Source: Smallanthus sonchifolius (lineage: Eukaryota; Streptophyta; Magnoliopsida; Asterales; Asteraceae). Taken from it: a stretch of 64,000 nucleotides of DNA. Position 1 is the first letter of the stretch. Each line of letters starts with the position of its first letter. A program made the position numbers and the translations under genes. Below are positions 10,443-22,056 of the stretch, one piece after another. The stretch covers positions 10,184,001 to 10,248,000 of the forward strand of contig CM042020.1 in the NCBI GenBank assembly GCA_023525975.1. The letters run 5' to 3'. Under the pieces are notes generated by a model, which saw nothing but the letters and a program-made list of their open reading frames with translations, had not been told where the DNA came from and did not search any database.

Positions 10443-10466
10443 TTATTATTATTACTATTATTTATT

Positions 10467-10503
<37 letters not shown>
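10443..10503. repeat. (TTA)n / (TTTA)n microsatellite
   Basis: Runs of TTA, TTTA and again TTA at the right edge of the Mutator-like element. Confidence 0.85.
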
Positions 10504-10504
<1 letters not shown>

Positions 10505-10690
10505 GTTAATGGTACTATATGTTATGACTAACAGCTTGTTTCTTTTGCTAATTTTTATTCTTAAACTCCATGCATTTAATTAATATCCAAGGAAACGAAA
10601 CAGTGGGTTTAGAGATTCTTTAATGATATTCCGCAAGTACATTTTTATTATTTATGGACAGTGTATCGTGTCACACTCTAACTCTCTACG
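10504..10690. other. Short unassigned interval
   Basis: No supported feature between the microsatellite and the first family B LTR. Confidence 0.4.
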
Positions 10691-10875
10691 TGTAAGGCCC
10701 TGAGCTCGAGAAATCTCACACATTGGATTTACATATCAACACATAGTTCTTAAATATTGAACTTCATTTACGCAGCGGAAAACTTCATTACAATACATAT
10801 AACTTGTCCAACATGGTTAAAACATTGTCTTAACATAACAAACTTTCAAACATAAACATAACGGAATCAAACATC

Positions 10876-12345
10876 TTCGTCAAGGACTTTGGCTCTAAGC
10901 TCACCACACTTGGGTATCCACATTCGATCGAATCGGGTCCTCACACCATATGTGTTACTTTCTAACTTTTCTTGCTGACATGTCATTCTTTCTTTCTTTA
11001 CGCTTTCCTCTTTGAGTGCTTTTGTTGGGCTTCTCTATATCTGTCATAAGATCCGGTGTTACTATCAATTGGTATGCTTTTACCCGGATAGGAGTTTGTC
11101 TCTCCTTTTGACTCGAGGTGTCAACTATCACATCTGCCTTCCCATGGTGGTATAAGATCTCGTAGTCGTAATCTTTCAACAATTCTAACTACCGCCTCTG
11201 TTTCATATCCAACTCCTTATGTTCGAATAAATACTTTAAACTTTTGTGATCGGAGTAAATGGTGCACTTAACCCCATAGAGGTAATACCTTCAGATCTTT
11301 AACGCGAACACTACCGCAACAAGCTCTAAGTCGTGTGTCGAGTAGTTAACTTCGTGTATCTTAAGTGTCGTGACGTATACGTGATCACCTTTTCTTGTTG
11401 CATGAGTACACATCCCAATCCTTGATCCGAAGCATCGGAGTAAACTATCAAGTCTTTATTGCCCTCGGGCAAGGCCAAGACCGGAGCTTGGGCCAATCTC
11501 CTTTTTTTATTCAAAAGCATCGTCTTGTGTTGGACCCCATTGATACTTTACTTTCTTTCGTATTAACTTTGTCAGATGTGAAGCTACTTTCGAGAAGTCC
11601 TGGATGAACATCCGATAGTAGCCTGCCAATTCTAGAACACTCCATATCTCGGTTGGAGTTTTCGGGATTTTCCACTCCTTAACTGTCTCTACCTTTGCTG
11701 GGTCAACCATGATATTGTTCCGTTTAATGACGTAGCCTAGGAATTGAACTTCCCTAACAGAGAATGCACACTTAGAGAACCTTGCATATAATCTTTCTTT
11801 CTTCAGAATCTCCAACACTTCTCATAGGTGACAATGATGATCACCTTCGTTCTTTGCGTAGATGAGAATATCATCAATAAACCCTATCATTGACCGATCC
11901 AACATTGGCCGACATACTATGTTCATCAGATCCATGAATTTTGCGGGGACATTTGTCAATCCGAACGACATTACGAGAATTTCGTAGTGTCCATATCGCG
12001 TACGAAAAGCAGTTTTCGTACGTCATCCTCTAACTTTCAACTGGTGGTACCCCGGCCTAAGATCGATCTTTGAAAACCAAACTGTGCCTTGTAATTGGTC
12101 AAATTGATCGTCTATCCTCGGTAGTGAGTATTTATTCTTTTTACTATACGCGTGTTCAACTCACGTTATTCAATGCACATACGCATGCTACCATCTTTCT
12201 TCTTCACAAACAACACCAGAGCACCCCAAGGTAAGATGTTCGGTTTGATGAAGCCTTTATCTAAAAGCTCTTCCAGCTGAGCCATCAGCTCTTTTATCTC
12301 CAATGGAGCTAATCAGTATGGTGCTTTGGCAACGGGCTAGCATCC
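10876..12345 (-). pseudogene. pol: Degenerate Ty3/gypsy pol fragment (RT to start of integrase)
   Basis: Read on the minus strand from 12345 it gives LPWGALVLFVKKKDGS (RT start). The polymerase site FIDDILI follows (about 11882-11860), then the RT thumb (VQFLGYVI, ELAGYYRMFI) and RNase H (VYSDASDQGLGCVLMQ, then LLKDYDYEILYHHGKADV). A segment similar to the pre-integrase WIPxxxELRA comes last. Frames are broken in several places and part of the RNase H-integrase linker is deleted. It sits inside a family B LTR rather than between two LTRs, so it is a rearranged remnant. Confidence 0.75.
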
Positions 12346-13269
12346 TAGCATCAAATCTATCAAAATTCATAACATAACGGGATGCCAGACTTTCTTCGTT
12401 AACCGGGTAACTCCACACCGCTAGCCAAGCATCCATGCATCTTCCATTTCTACACTTAACCTGAATGTGCATACTAAAAGTCAGCTTCGCTGTGTGAGTT
12501 CTAGTTTTACATAAAACATTAACTTTAAATATTTTGCCAAAACATAAACATTTAAAGTTCTATAATAAAAGCGTATGTAAACATGGGATAACATAATAAA
12601 ACATAAGTTAACGTCTATGTCGAACCTGCTTCTTCTCGTAACCGTCAATTCCAACTTCAAGCATGGTATTCCAAAGAGTAACACGTACAAAACTTCAAGC
12701 ACGGTATTTCATAGAGTACACGTACCAAACTTCAAAAACGGCGCTCCAAAACGTAGCACATATCAAACTTCAAGGATCACGTTAATCCCATTGATGACTG
12801 TCATCACCCCCAGTTGTACAACAGTTGGCCAGCCATAAAGGCCCCTAAATAGGTATTGCCATACATAACATAACTTCATTTCGATTCCTGAAGGAACCAT
12901 GACAGATTCGTTAATATTGTGACTTTTGAAAACATTCACTTATTTTACTTCAAACTTCTGTTAAAACATTTATACGTTTTATTAAAATACTTCTCATTCA
13001 TAAACACTTTGAAAACTTCTTTGGTAATAACATTTCTTAAACACATTTTCATAAACTTCTTTTCATAAACATAATTTCGTAATTTCATTTCGTAAACTTC
13101 GTTTCGTAAACATTATTTCGTTATCTATGCACACCAGCCCAAAACATTATAAACTTCATAAAAAGAGTGCATCAAGAACTCACCTGGTTTCTTGGTACTA
13201 TTTCTTTCATAGGTCTCTTCTAGGTAGGATGCTAAGCGTTCTGTATGAAAGTGAACACGCAAAACCTAT

Positions 13270-13605
13270 CAAAATCTGCTAGTGTCGCCTGTAGAGACAC
13301 TAGTGTCGCCAGACACTAGTGTCGTCAGACACTAGTGTCGTCACGACATTGTCGCCTATGACAATGTCGCCACTATAGTGTCATCTATAGTGTGCCATGA
13401 CTAGTGTCACCATAACTTTCATCATGGACTTTCATTATCGCCATAACTTGCGTTATGGACTTTCGCTAACCGTTAGTGTCTCCTCTTAGTGTCACCTCAT
13501 TTACAGTGTCACCCCCTTAGTGTCACCTCATAAACAGTGTCACATCATGAAATACTGTCACCTCATGAAATAGTGTTACCTCATGAACAATGTCACCTCA
13601 TGAAA
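13270..13605. repeat. Palindrome cluster GACACTAGTGTC / AGTGTCACCTCATGAA
   Basis: The first half holds repeated perfect 12-bp palindromes GACACTAGTGTC with CGCC or CGTC linkers, plus pairs such as GACATTGTCG-CTATGACAATGTC. The second half is a looser run of AGTGTCACCTCATGAAA-type words. It lies in the family B LTR beside the conserved CAGGTGAGTT donor-like site (minus strand). Confidence 0.8.
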
Positions 13606-14969
13606 TGTAAGGCCCCAAACCCGGGAGGCCTCACTTGTTGGATTTACTTATTCACAAACAGTTCTTAAACTTGAATATCAAATAACGCAGCGGAAAACTT
13701 TCATTCAAACATAACATAACATCGTTCACCATGCGGAAGTGTAACATTGTCTAATACATAAACATACCATAAACAACTCATACGTGATGCCAGTCTTCAT
13801 GATCAATCGGGTAACTCCTTTCGCCAGCCAAGCATCACCGTTCAACTTCCATACCTGTCCTTAACTTGAATGTGCATACTAAAAGTCAGCTACGCTAGTG
13901 AGTTCTAGCTTTACGTAAAACATTAACTTTAAACATTTTTCCAAAAACATAACTTCAAACTTCATTTAATAAAAACGTACGTAAATAATGCAGTAACATA
14001 AACATAAAACATAAGTCAATAATAAACCGAATCTGCGTCTTCTCGTAACCGTCAATTCCATTCAAGTACGGTACTTCATAGAGTACCCATACCAACATTA
14101 AGCACGGTGCTTCATAGAGCGCACGTACCAACATAAACCATTCGTAACCATACATAATCGTCAATTCCCTTCAAGCACGATGTCCCAAAGGATAACACGT
14201 ACCAAACTTCAAGCACCATTCCCTCGCAGAGAACGATACTTACTTCAAGGATCACGGCAATCCCCTTGATGACCGTCGTCACCCCTTTCCCACACCGTTG
14301 GCCAGCCACAAAGGCCCCTACAAAGGTAAGGCCTTTACATAACATACATACTTCGATTCCCAAAGGAACCATGGCAGATTCATTCATTTTAGTGACTTTC
14401 ATAAAACCTTTACTTCACTTCAGTTAAACCATCATACATTTTATTAAATAACATTTTGTTCGTAAAAACTTCTTAGACCTGACGTAAACTTCTTTGGCAA
14501 AACATTTCGTAATCACCTTTCAAAACTTTCACTTTTAAAACGTCTTTCAATAACATTGTATCATAAAACATCGTTTCGCAAACATCACTTCATAAACATC
14601 ATTTCGTAAGTATCATTTCGTATGTATGCACACCAGCCCAAAAACATTTAGTTTAAACATTTAAATAAGGGCTTCTAGAACTCACCTGAGATGAACAGGG
14701 TCAAAGGTCTCTAAAGGATCTTCTAACCAGTTGTAACCTTTCTGATTTTCATGTTTTTCCTATGTATTTTATGCCGTGCAATAAAAGATTTCAACCTTAA
14801 TTTTATTGTTCATATACACTTACAAGCATACACGCGTTCATTATAATACAATATTAACGAAAACAATCTTACAAACCTCGAGGACCAAACTTGACCAAAA
14901 CTCAAAACAACATCAATATTACAAAACTACAAGGACTAGTCTTGAAACTTCCAAAAACCAACACAAGCA

Positions 14970-15931
14970 CGGGCGTGCTTAGTCCTAAGCACGGTCGCGC
15001 TTGCGCCATGACCACGGTCGTGCTTAACATTAAGCACGGTCGCGCCTCGATACAGTTTGACTCCGCAAAGTCAAACCGACTCGAATCTTGTCCAAAAATA
15101 GATTGTAAACACGTTTAGAAGGTCGCGAAACTTGCAGAAGAAGATATTCGGCTAATTGAGACTAAAACACGACCAAATACACATGCAATCGTCCCAATAC
15201 TCGCAAATTCTAAACCGACTCTTTTTTTAAAACGAATCAAGTAATTGGGGCAAGAATCAAACGAATTAAGTTAAGCCCATACCTACCCGAGACATATATA
15301 AACTTCCCTAAACCCTAAATCCATCATTCCATCATCTCTATCTCGTCTGTCGATCAAGAAAAAGCCGCGAAGTCTCCCCGTAGCCGTCTGCACTTGTTGC
15401 CCATTCAAAACAGGTTAGTAATAGTTCATTAGGATCGTCTCTCCAAGCTAATCGAAAGCCCTAACTTAATTCGTAACCACATTACATGATTTGACAGAAT
15501 TGAATATGAGTTTTGATAAAAAATGGTTTTAAACGATCGACACGTTAAACAGGATATAAACCTAATTAAATGGTGTAATTCGATTCGCAAACATCATATC
15601 AATGAAAACCCTAAGTTTCTAATCTGTTTTATTACAAGAATCAGACGAATTGCTTCTGGAATTGACCAGACACGGTCGCGCCAGCCTATGAGCGCGGTCG
15701 TGCCTCACCAAGCACAGTCGTGCCCCGTAAGAGGCCCGGTCGTGTTTACCGATCAAACCAAGTCCTGACCTAGTCAAAACCCTAGGCGCGGTCGTGCCGG
15801 ATACGGACGCGGTCGTGTCTCAGGACCAGACTCTTGTTTTGACTTCTGACCAACCACGGGGCGCGTTACCGACCAAGCGCGGTCGCGTACGTGCCGGGCG
15901 CGGTCGTGCCATATACAAGCACGGTCGTGCT
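14970..15931. repeat. GCACGGTCGTGC palindrome clusters in Tekay LTR
   Basis: Two groups of AGCACGGTCGTGCT-like words (arms AGCACG and CGTGCT around GT), with variants CGCGGTCGTGCC and CACGGTCGCGC, flank the TATA-like box. There are about 12 instances in all. An exact example is 15918-15931. The 3' LTR repeats them at +7325 bp (22295-23256). Confidence 0.85.
15295..15302 (+). promoter_or_regulatory. TATA-like box of Tekay LTR
   Basis: TATATAAA stands in a GC-richer context and is followed about 30 bp downstream by a pyrimidine-rich CATCATTCCATCATCTC region suited to transcription start. The 3' LTR copy lies at 22620-22627. Confidence 0.55.
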
Positions 15932-16862
15932 CATCCCTCAAACAGAATCCTTACTTTTATTTTTATTCTGTTAATTTGATAAATAAATAACAGTTTAAAT
16001 AATTATTTTAAGACAAACCCTACACGTTTAAGAATGACAAATTCACTTTCGTCATTAAATAACGCAAATCAATAACACATATACATTGTTCATTAGGTCG
16101 AACCTAGCAATCTACAACACATCGTTGTTTTCCATTTGCTTGTGCAACCTACACGCTACATAACACGTGAGTTACATAGCCCCTCTTTTACTCTATTTTA
16201 CAAACGTTTTGGGGTGGAACATGCGTTCTATTTACATGTTTTCAATTATACACATATACAGTTCCATCCTATGCATGTTTACAGTTTTGCGCTTTGTGCT
16301 TGAGTACATTTTGTAGACCAATTATTATGCTCTTCATGTACAATCATTAACTAACAGCCGACAGTAAACAGTGGTAGATCTATTGAGTCTGACAAACCCA
16401 CCCAGGTAGGGTGACTGTTACTGACAACACAAATTTTGAGTGCAAGTTACAAAGGTTTGATTGTATAGGTCACACGATGTTTTTGTCTCCATAAATGCCT
16501 TAATTGTCATGATTGTATTGAACTGTATGCACACAACACGTATTTTGCTATCACACGATTAAACCTATGTTTTCTCACCAACTCTTGTAGTTGACCCTCT
16601 CATTTAACCATGTTTCAGGTACCAATGTTTGAAGTGATCAAGATATGCTACACATAGGATTTTGACCTAGTTTTAATTGAACCAGTTATATTGTGATGTA
16701 ATTTTCATTATTGTTTGGTGGATTGAATCTATGTTTTATTGAACTTGTTTGATTGCAATGAAAACGATTATTAATTATTCAAACATTAGCAAACCATGAG
16801 CAATGAACAGTCTGCACGCTTCACGCCCTGATGTTTTCGCCGTCGGTTGGGGTGTGACAGAT

Positions 16863-16875
16863 TGGTATCAGAGCC
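16863..16875 (+). promoter_or_regulatory. Primer binding site (initiator tRNA-Met)
   Basis: TGGTATCAGAGCC starts 3 bp after the 5' LTR and is the standard complement of the plant initiator tRNA-Met 3' end. Confidence 0.9.
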
Positions 16876-17495
16876 TTGGTTATAGGGAATTAGGTTATTA
16901 GACACCTTTGACCTAGACTATAACTTTAGGATACCCACTTATGCCATGTTTCATGATTTACATGCTATGTGCTACATGCTATATGATATATGCTACATGT
17001 TTTATATGTATATATGAATAACAACTTAAATAAACAATATCCCTACCCATATCCTAAACCACATATCCTTCATGCCTGCTTCCATGTCATCATCAACATA
17101 ACCTGAATCATATTCTTAGACTTGGGTCTATAAAAATTTTCTTTTACACCCGTTAAGGTTTTTAGACTTTGTTTAATTGTTAAAGGACACGTGCAATCTG
17201 GAAGAGTGACACCTGTATTCTGGGTTTTCTGTCTAGGAAAGCATTTCATATAAATCCCAACCAACCGAGGGACCCGTATGCTTTCCTGGGAATTCCCGGG
17301 ATGAGTGTTTACTTATAGGCTAAAGCACGTCTCCTTGATAATTATCTGAGTTTGAATTAACCTTAATATGTCATAGTACTCGAGTGATTATGTCACTATT
17401 TGAGTACAATCCAAACTATGAACTACTTGCATCTATTTATTCTTCTATTTAATCCAAGAAAATCTCACAACTCTTATTGTGTCTAAATCTGTAGA
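16876..17495 (+). other. Tekay untranslated leader
   Basis: Non-coding, with AT-rich repeats of CTACATG. It ends in CTTATTGTGTCTAAATCTG followed by TAG, an acceptor-like tract one base before the gag ATG at 17496. The first part is homologous to the leader after 36181 in the family A element. Confidence 0.6.
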
Positions 17496-17815
17496 ATGCC
17501 TCCTCGTCGTGTCAACAGCAACAACAGCAATAACACTGACCTGGCTGCTTTACTCACACAGCTGGTGAACCAAATTACCCAAGCCAACAACAACAATAAT
17601 GGCCATGCCAGTGGAAGTGCTGCTACTGGAGGTGGTGGTGGTGCCAACCCGCCACAATGCACCTTCAAACACTTCAACTCCTGTAATCCCCTCAAATTCT
17701 ATGGCAGCGAAGGAGCCACGGGACTCCTTCAATGGTTTGAAAGCATTGAGAGCACTTTCCTCAATAGCGACTGTCCCGACAACCTCCGTACTCGTCATGC
17801 TACTAGTGTCTTTCA
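17496..17815 (+). pseudogene. gag: Tekay gag, N-terminal part
   Basis: The ATG at 17496 opens MPPRRVNSNNSNNTDLAALL, an Asn-rich N-terminus. A retrotransposon gag domain follows (FKHFNSCNPLKFYGSEGATG, LLQWFESIESTF). After AAAAAGGGCGC (about 17810-17818) the frame is lost: one G is missing from the run relative to the continuing frame. The track then reads a false tail to 17870. Gag forms the virus-like particle that packages element RNA in the cytoplasm. The indel may be real or a homopolymer assembly error. Confidence 0.85.
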
Positions 17816-19986
17816 AAAAGGGCGCTTACTTGGTGGAATGGTGAGAAAAGGACTAGGGGAGTGGATGTAGCAGTGGCACTGCCGTGGGATGAGTTGAAAA
17901 GGATCATGACTGAGGAATTCTGTCCTCGAAATGAGATGAAAAAGCTAGAAGCGGAATTTTGGGATCTTGCTCAAGATAGTGGTGAAAGCTTAGCATACAC
18001 CACCCGTTTTCACGAGCTGAGTCTACTTGTGCCACACATGGTTACACCTCTGTCTAGGTGTATTGAAAAGTACATTGGTGGTCTACCTAGACAAATTCAA
18101 GATACTGTGGTAGGAGGAAATCCTGCTACTCTGGAGGATGCTATCCGTTTGTCAGCTACACTTACTGACAATCATGTTAAAGCGGGTACACTTACAAGAA
18201 AGGGTGCCAAGAAAGTTTCTGAAACAACAACACCTCCCGCTCATGTCAAAGAAGTCCAAACTGAACCATACCGCAACACTAGGAAGAGAAAGGTCAAGAC
18301 CTATGCTGTAATCACTCCGGCTGCTCCAGTAAATCAAGTTGCACCCATGGCTCAAAACCTAGCAAAGAAACCCTATGGGGGCAGCCACCCACTTTGCAAC
18401 ACCTGCAACTATCATCACCCTCCAGGAATACCTTGTCGTCTTTGCAACCACTGCGGGAAACATGGCCACACAGCTAATATTTGTCGAGCCAAGGCACTTG
18501 CCAACCAAACCAACCCAGCAAATCAAGCCAATAATCAAGCAACTAACCAAGCCATCCCAGCCATTGCAAATGGACGTGCTTGCTTCGAATGTGGCGACCC
18601 GAACCACTTCCGTAACCAGTGCCCAAGACTGGTCAATGTTAACCAAGGCGGAGCTCGTGGGCGTGCTTTCAACATCAACGCCAATGAGGCTCAGGCCAAC
18701 ACTGATGTGGTTAACGGTACGTTCCTTATGAATAATCATTATGCTTCTATACTATTTGATACCGGAGCCGATAAAAGTTTTGTGTCACTAGACTTCGAAC
18801 CGTTACTTGCAAAAACCCGGTCTAAACTAGAGAAAACCTTTACCGTTGAGGTAGCCGATGGTAACACCGTTGCAAATGACACCATCATTTATGATTGCTC
18901 CCTAGAACTAAATAAACACACCTTTCCAATCAACCTCATACCAATGCCATTAGGAAGTTTTGACGTCATCGTAGGTATGGATCGGTTGTCGAAGCACAAC
19001 GCCGAAGTCATGTGCTTTGAAAAATGCATCCGTATACCACTCCCATCCGGCGAAACGTTGAAGGTCCTTGGTGAGAAACCTTGCAAAGGACTCAAACTAA
19101 TGTCATGCATTACCGTCCAAAAGTACATACGAAAGAAGTGCATGGTTTTCCTAGCCCACGTTATCCGAAAAGAAGACAAAAAGAGGAGTGTACAAGACAT
19201 CCCCATCGTTCGGGATTTCCCCGAAGTCTTTCCTGATGACTTACCCGATCTTCCACCTGTTCGGCAAGTGGAATTTCGCATCGATCTTGTACCTGGAGCA
19301 AACCCAGTGGCTAAAGCTCCATACCGGCTTGCACCTTCCGAGATGCAAGAACTTGCAAGTCACCTTCAAGAACTCGCCGACAAAGGTTTCATACGGCCGA
19401 GTCATTCACCGTGGGGTGCACCAGTCTTGTTTGTTAAAAAGAAGGATGGTTCATTCCGCATGTGTATTGACTATCGAGAACTCAACAAACTTACAATAAA
19501 AAACCGCTACCCTTTACCTAGGATTGACGATCTCTTCGATCAACTCCAAGGTTCTACCTACTTCTCGAAGATTGATCTTCGATCTGGTTATCATCAACTC
19601 CGTGTGCAAGAGGAGGATATTCCCAAGACCGCCTTCCGAACGAGATATGGTCACTACGAGTTCATGGTTATGCCTTTTGGGCTAACCAATGCACCTGCTG
19701 TCTTCATGGACCTCATGAATCGCATGTGCAAACCATACCTTGATAAATTTGTTATCGTGTTCATTGATGACATCTTGATCTATTCAAGAACTAAGGAAGA
19801 TCATGAACAACACCTTAGGTTGATTTTGGATCTCTTGAAAACCGAACAGCTATACGCCAAGTTCTCCAGATGTGAATTTTGGCTAAAAGAAGTTCAATTT
19901 TTGGGTCACGTTGTCAATGAAAAGGGAATTCATGTTGACCCCGCCAAAATTGAAGCTGTTAAGAATTGGAAAGCTCCTAAAACCCT
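17816..19986 (+). pseudogene. pol: Tekay gag C-terminus, zinc knuckles, protease and reverse transcriptase
   Basis: Open in one frame to 20038, but correct only to about 19986. The first apparent start (17861) is a GTG, so this is a continuation of gag, not a separate gene. Order: gag core (LPWDELKRIMTEEFCPRNEM), two CCHC knuckles (CNHCGKHGHTANIC near 18443 and CFECGDPNHFRNQC near 18578), aspartic protease with FDTGADKSFVS (DTGA at 18758-18769), then RT with IDYRELNK, KIDLRSGYHQ, MPFGLTNAPAVF and the catalytic FIDDILIYS (19760-19780). Near 19985 a C is missing from ACCC, shifting the frame in front of the RT connection. Confidence 0.9.
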
Positions 19987-22022
19987 ACCGAAGTTCGTTT
20001 CTTGGCTTAGCAGGTTACTATCGAAGGTTCATCTTTAATTTCTCCAAGATCGCTGTTCCCCTCACTGCCTTAACCCAAAAAGGTAAACCCTATGAGTGGG
20101 GACCGAAAAAAGAAGAAGCCTTTCAAATTCTCAAGCAAAAGTTGTGCAATGCTCCTATCCTCACCCTTCCTGAAGGTGAAGATGATCTAGTTGTTTACTG
20201 TGATGCTTCAAACCAAGGTCTTGGTTGCGTTCTCATGCAACGAGGCAAGGTGATTGCTTATGCATCAAGACAACTCAAAATCCATGAGAAGAATTATACG
20301 ACGCATGATCTGGAGTTGGGTGCTGTTATATTTGCGTTGAAGATTTGGAGACATTATCTCTATGGCACGAAATGTGTGGTGTTCACCGACCACAAAAGCC
20401 TCCAACATATCTTCAACCAAAAGGAACTCAACATGAGACAACGACGTTGGGTTGAACTCCTCAACGATTACGATTGCGAAATTCGTTATCATCCCGGCAA
20501 GGCTAATGTTGTAGCCGATGCACTAAGCCGCAAGGAACATGTCATGCTTCAAAGTGTCAAGATCCATTCCGATATACAAGTTCGTATTCTAGAAGCTCAA
20601 CATGTCTCGGTTACCGAGGGCAATATGTATGAGGAAATGTCTTGTGGTGCTGAATTCCAATTAGAGACTAAGACCAATGGCTTGCTTTATTTTCTAAATC
20701 GTATTTGGGTTCCCGATCGTAACGATCTCCGAGCATTCATCATGACCGAAGCACACAAGTCTCGATATTCTATCCATCCTGGTGCGGATAAAATGTACCA
20801 AAATCTTCGTCCACAATATTGGTGGCCCGGTATGAAGAAAGACATTGCTTTGTTTGTAGCAAAATGTCTCACCTGTTCTAAAGTCAAAGCTGAGCATCAA
20901 CGTCCTTCTGGGTTACTTGAACAACCGGAAATCCCCGTGTGGAAATGGGAGAATCTAGCTATGGATTTCATCACTAAACTCCCTCGCACTTCGAGCGGTT
21001 ATGACAGCATCTGGGTGATCATTGACCGTCTCACTAAGTCCGCACACTTCTTGCCTATCCGTGAAGACTATAAGGTTGAGAAATTGGCCCGAATTTACAT
21101 TGACGAGATCGTGAGTCGTCACGGTGTTCCTTTGAACATAATCTCCGATAGAGATGCTCGTTTCACTTCTCGGTTTTGGCAATCTCTCCAAAAGGCACTT
21201 GGTACACGACTGGATTTGAGCACGGCCTACCATCCCCAAACTGATGGTCAGACCGAGCGAACAATCCAAACCCTGGAAGACATGTTGAGAGCCTGTGTCA
21301 TCGACTATGGTGGCAATTGGGATTCACATTTGACACTTATCGAATTTTCCTACAACAATAGTTACCACACCAGCATCGACATGGCTCCGTTTGAAGCTCT
21401 CTATGGTCGTAAGTGTCGTTCTCCCATCTGTTGGAACGAGATTGGTGAAGCACAAATCACCGGTCCCGAGTTAATTCAAGAAACCTCCGACAAGATTATC
21501 CAAATCCGTGACAACATTCGAGTTGCGAGGAGTCGGCAAAAGAGCTATGCCGACAAACGACGCAAACCCTTGGAATTCCAAGTTGGTGATCTTGTACTTC
21601 TAAAGGTGTCTCCTTGGAAAGGGGTGATCCGTTTTGGGAAGAAAGGCAAGCTAGCACCTCGCTATGTGGGTCCATTCAAGATCCTTGAAAGGATTGGGAA
21701 AGTGGCTTACAAGCTCGAGTTACCTCCATCACTTGGCAGCGTACATCCTACATTTCATGTATCCAACCTCAAGAAGTGTCTTGCTGATGAGAACCTTCAT
21801 ATACCTCTTGACGATGTGCGCATTGATGAGACGATGCACTTCGTTGAAAAACCAGTCGAGATTATGGATCGCGAGATAAAACAACTCAAGCGCAGCCGTA
21901 TTCCTATTGTCAAGATTCGTTGGGAATCTAAACGAGGACCCGAGTTTACTTGGGAACGAGAAGACCAAATGAAGCTCAAGTACCCACATCTTTTTGCTGA
22001 AGCAGTAGCCTCAACCAGTTGA
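19987..22022 (+). pseudogene. pol: Tekay RNase H, integrase and chromodomain-like tail
   Basis: Continues pol in the next frame. RT thumb end (FLGLAGYYRRFI), RNase H (VVYCDASNQGLGCVLMQ, ASRQLKIHEKNYTTHDLEL, FTDHKSLQHIF, YHPGKANVVADALSR), integrase zinc finger (H-H near 20773, CLTCSKVKAEHQ), catalytic core (MDFITKLP first Asp, IISDRDARFTSRFW second Asp, Glu in GQTERTIQTLEDMLR), GPFKILERIG, then a chromodomain-like tail (EIMDREIKQLKRSRIPIVKI, FTWEREDQMKLKYPHLF). The chromodomain of this clade directs integration towards heterochromatin in characterised relatives. The TGA stop (22020-22022) overlaps the pre-PPT hairpin. Confidence 0.92.
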
Positions 22023-22039
22023 ATTTCGGGACGAAATTC
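22021..22039 (+). promoter_or_regulatory. Pre-PPT hairpin of Tekay element
   Basis: GAATTTCG-GGA-CGAAATTC is a perfect 8-bp stem with a 3-nt loop. It overlaps the pol stop codon and lies 17 bp before the 3' LTR. Comparable hairpins occur before the tracts of the family A, family B and Athila elements. Confidence 0.7.
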
Positions 22040-22043
22040 CCTC

Positions 22044-22056
22044 AACATGGGGATAC
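22044..22056 (+). promoter_or_regulatory. Polypurine tract region
   Basis: AACATGGGGATAC directly abuts the 3' LTR TGTAACC. It is the only purine-rich candidate for plus-strand priming. Confidence 0.65.

Larger units (their letters stand above)
8971..10451. mobile_element. Mutator-like element with ~230-bp inverted repeats
   Basis: The element (8980-10442) starts GAGTAAATTA and ends TAATTTACTC. The arms pair for roughly 230 bp, including ACTATTTGAGT, TTTAAATCCGTCTCTTTTA and a matching stretch GACCAAAATACCTCTC. TTATTATTA occurs on both sides (8971-8979 and 10443-10451), the 9 bp expected for Mutator. The site is a TTA microsatellite, so the duplication is suggestive only. The interior looks transcript-derived. 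Confidence 0.7.
10691..13605 (-). mobile_element. Family B chromovirus LTR, copy 1, with internal pol fragment
   Basis: It begins TGTAAGGCCCTGAG on the plus strand, matching the family B LTRs at 13606 and 51663 (TGTAAGGCCC, ACGCAGCGGAAAA, CTGAATGTGCATACTAAAAG, AGAACTCACCTG blocks in the same order). The element reads on the minus strand. Between the ACATAAACATAACGGAATC and CGGGATGCCAG blocks, an antisense pol fragment (about 10876-12345) replaces what is a short spacer in the other copies. The end nearest 13605 is a palindrome cluster, cut off by LTR copy 2. Confidence 0.65.
14732..16859 (+). repeat. 5' LTR of Tekay element
   Basis: It runs from TGTAACCTTTCTG to GGTTGGGGTGTGACA. It holds a TATA-like box at 15295-15302, two clusters of CACGGTCGTGC-type palindromes (14970-15050 and 15668-15931), and a donor-like CAG|GTTAGT at 15411-15419. 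The short frames inside (Gly-Arg-Ala-rich) are by-products of the palindromes. Confidence 0.92.

Noticed and set aside
14891..15979. Short frames with repeated HGRA / GRGRA motifs (also at 22216-23304, 40275-40768 and 61790-62047)
   Set aside because: They are reading frames through CACGGTCGTGC palindrome clusters, present on both strands, with no other protein character.
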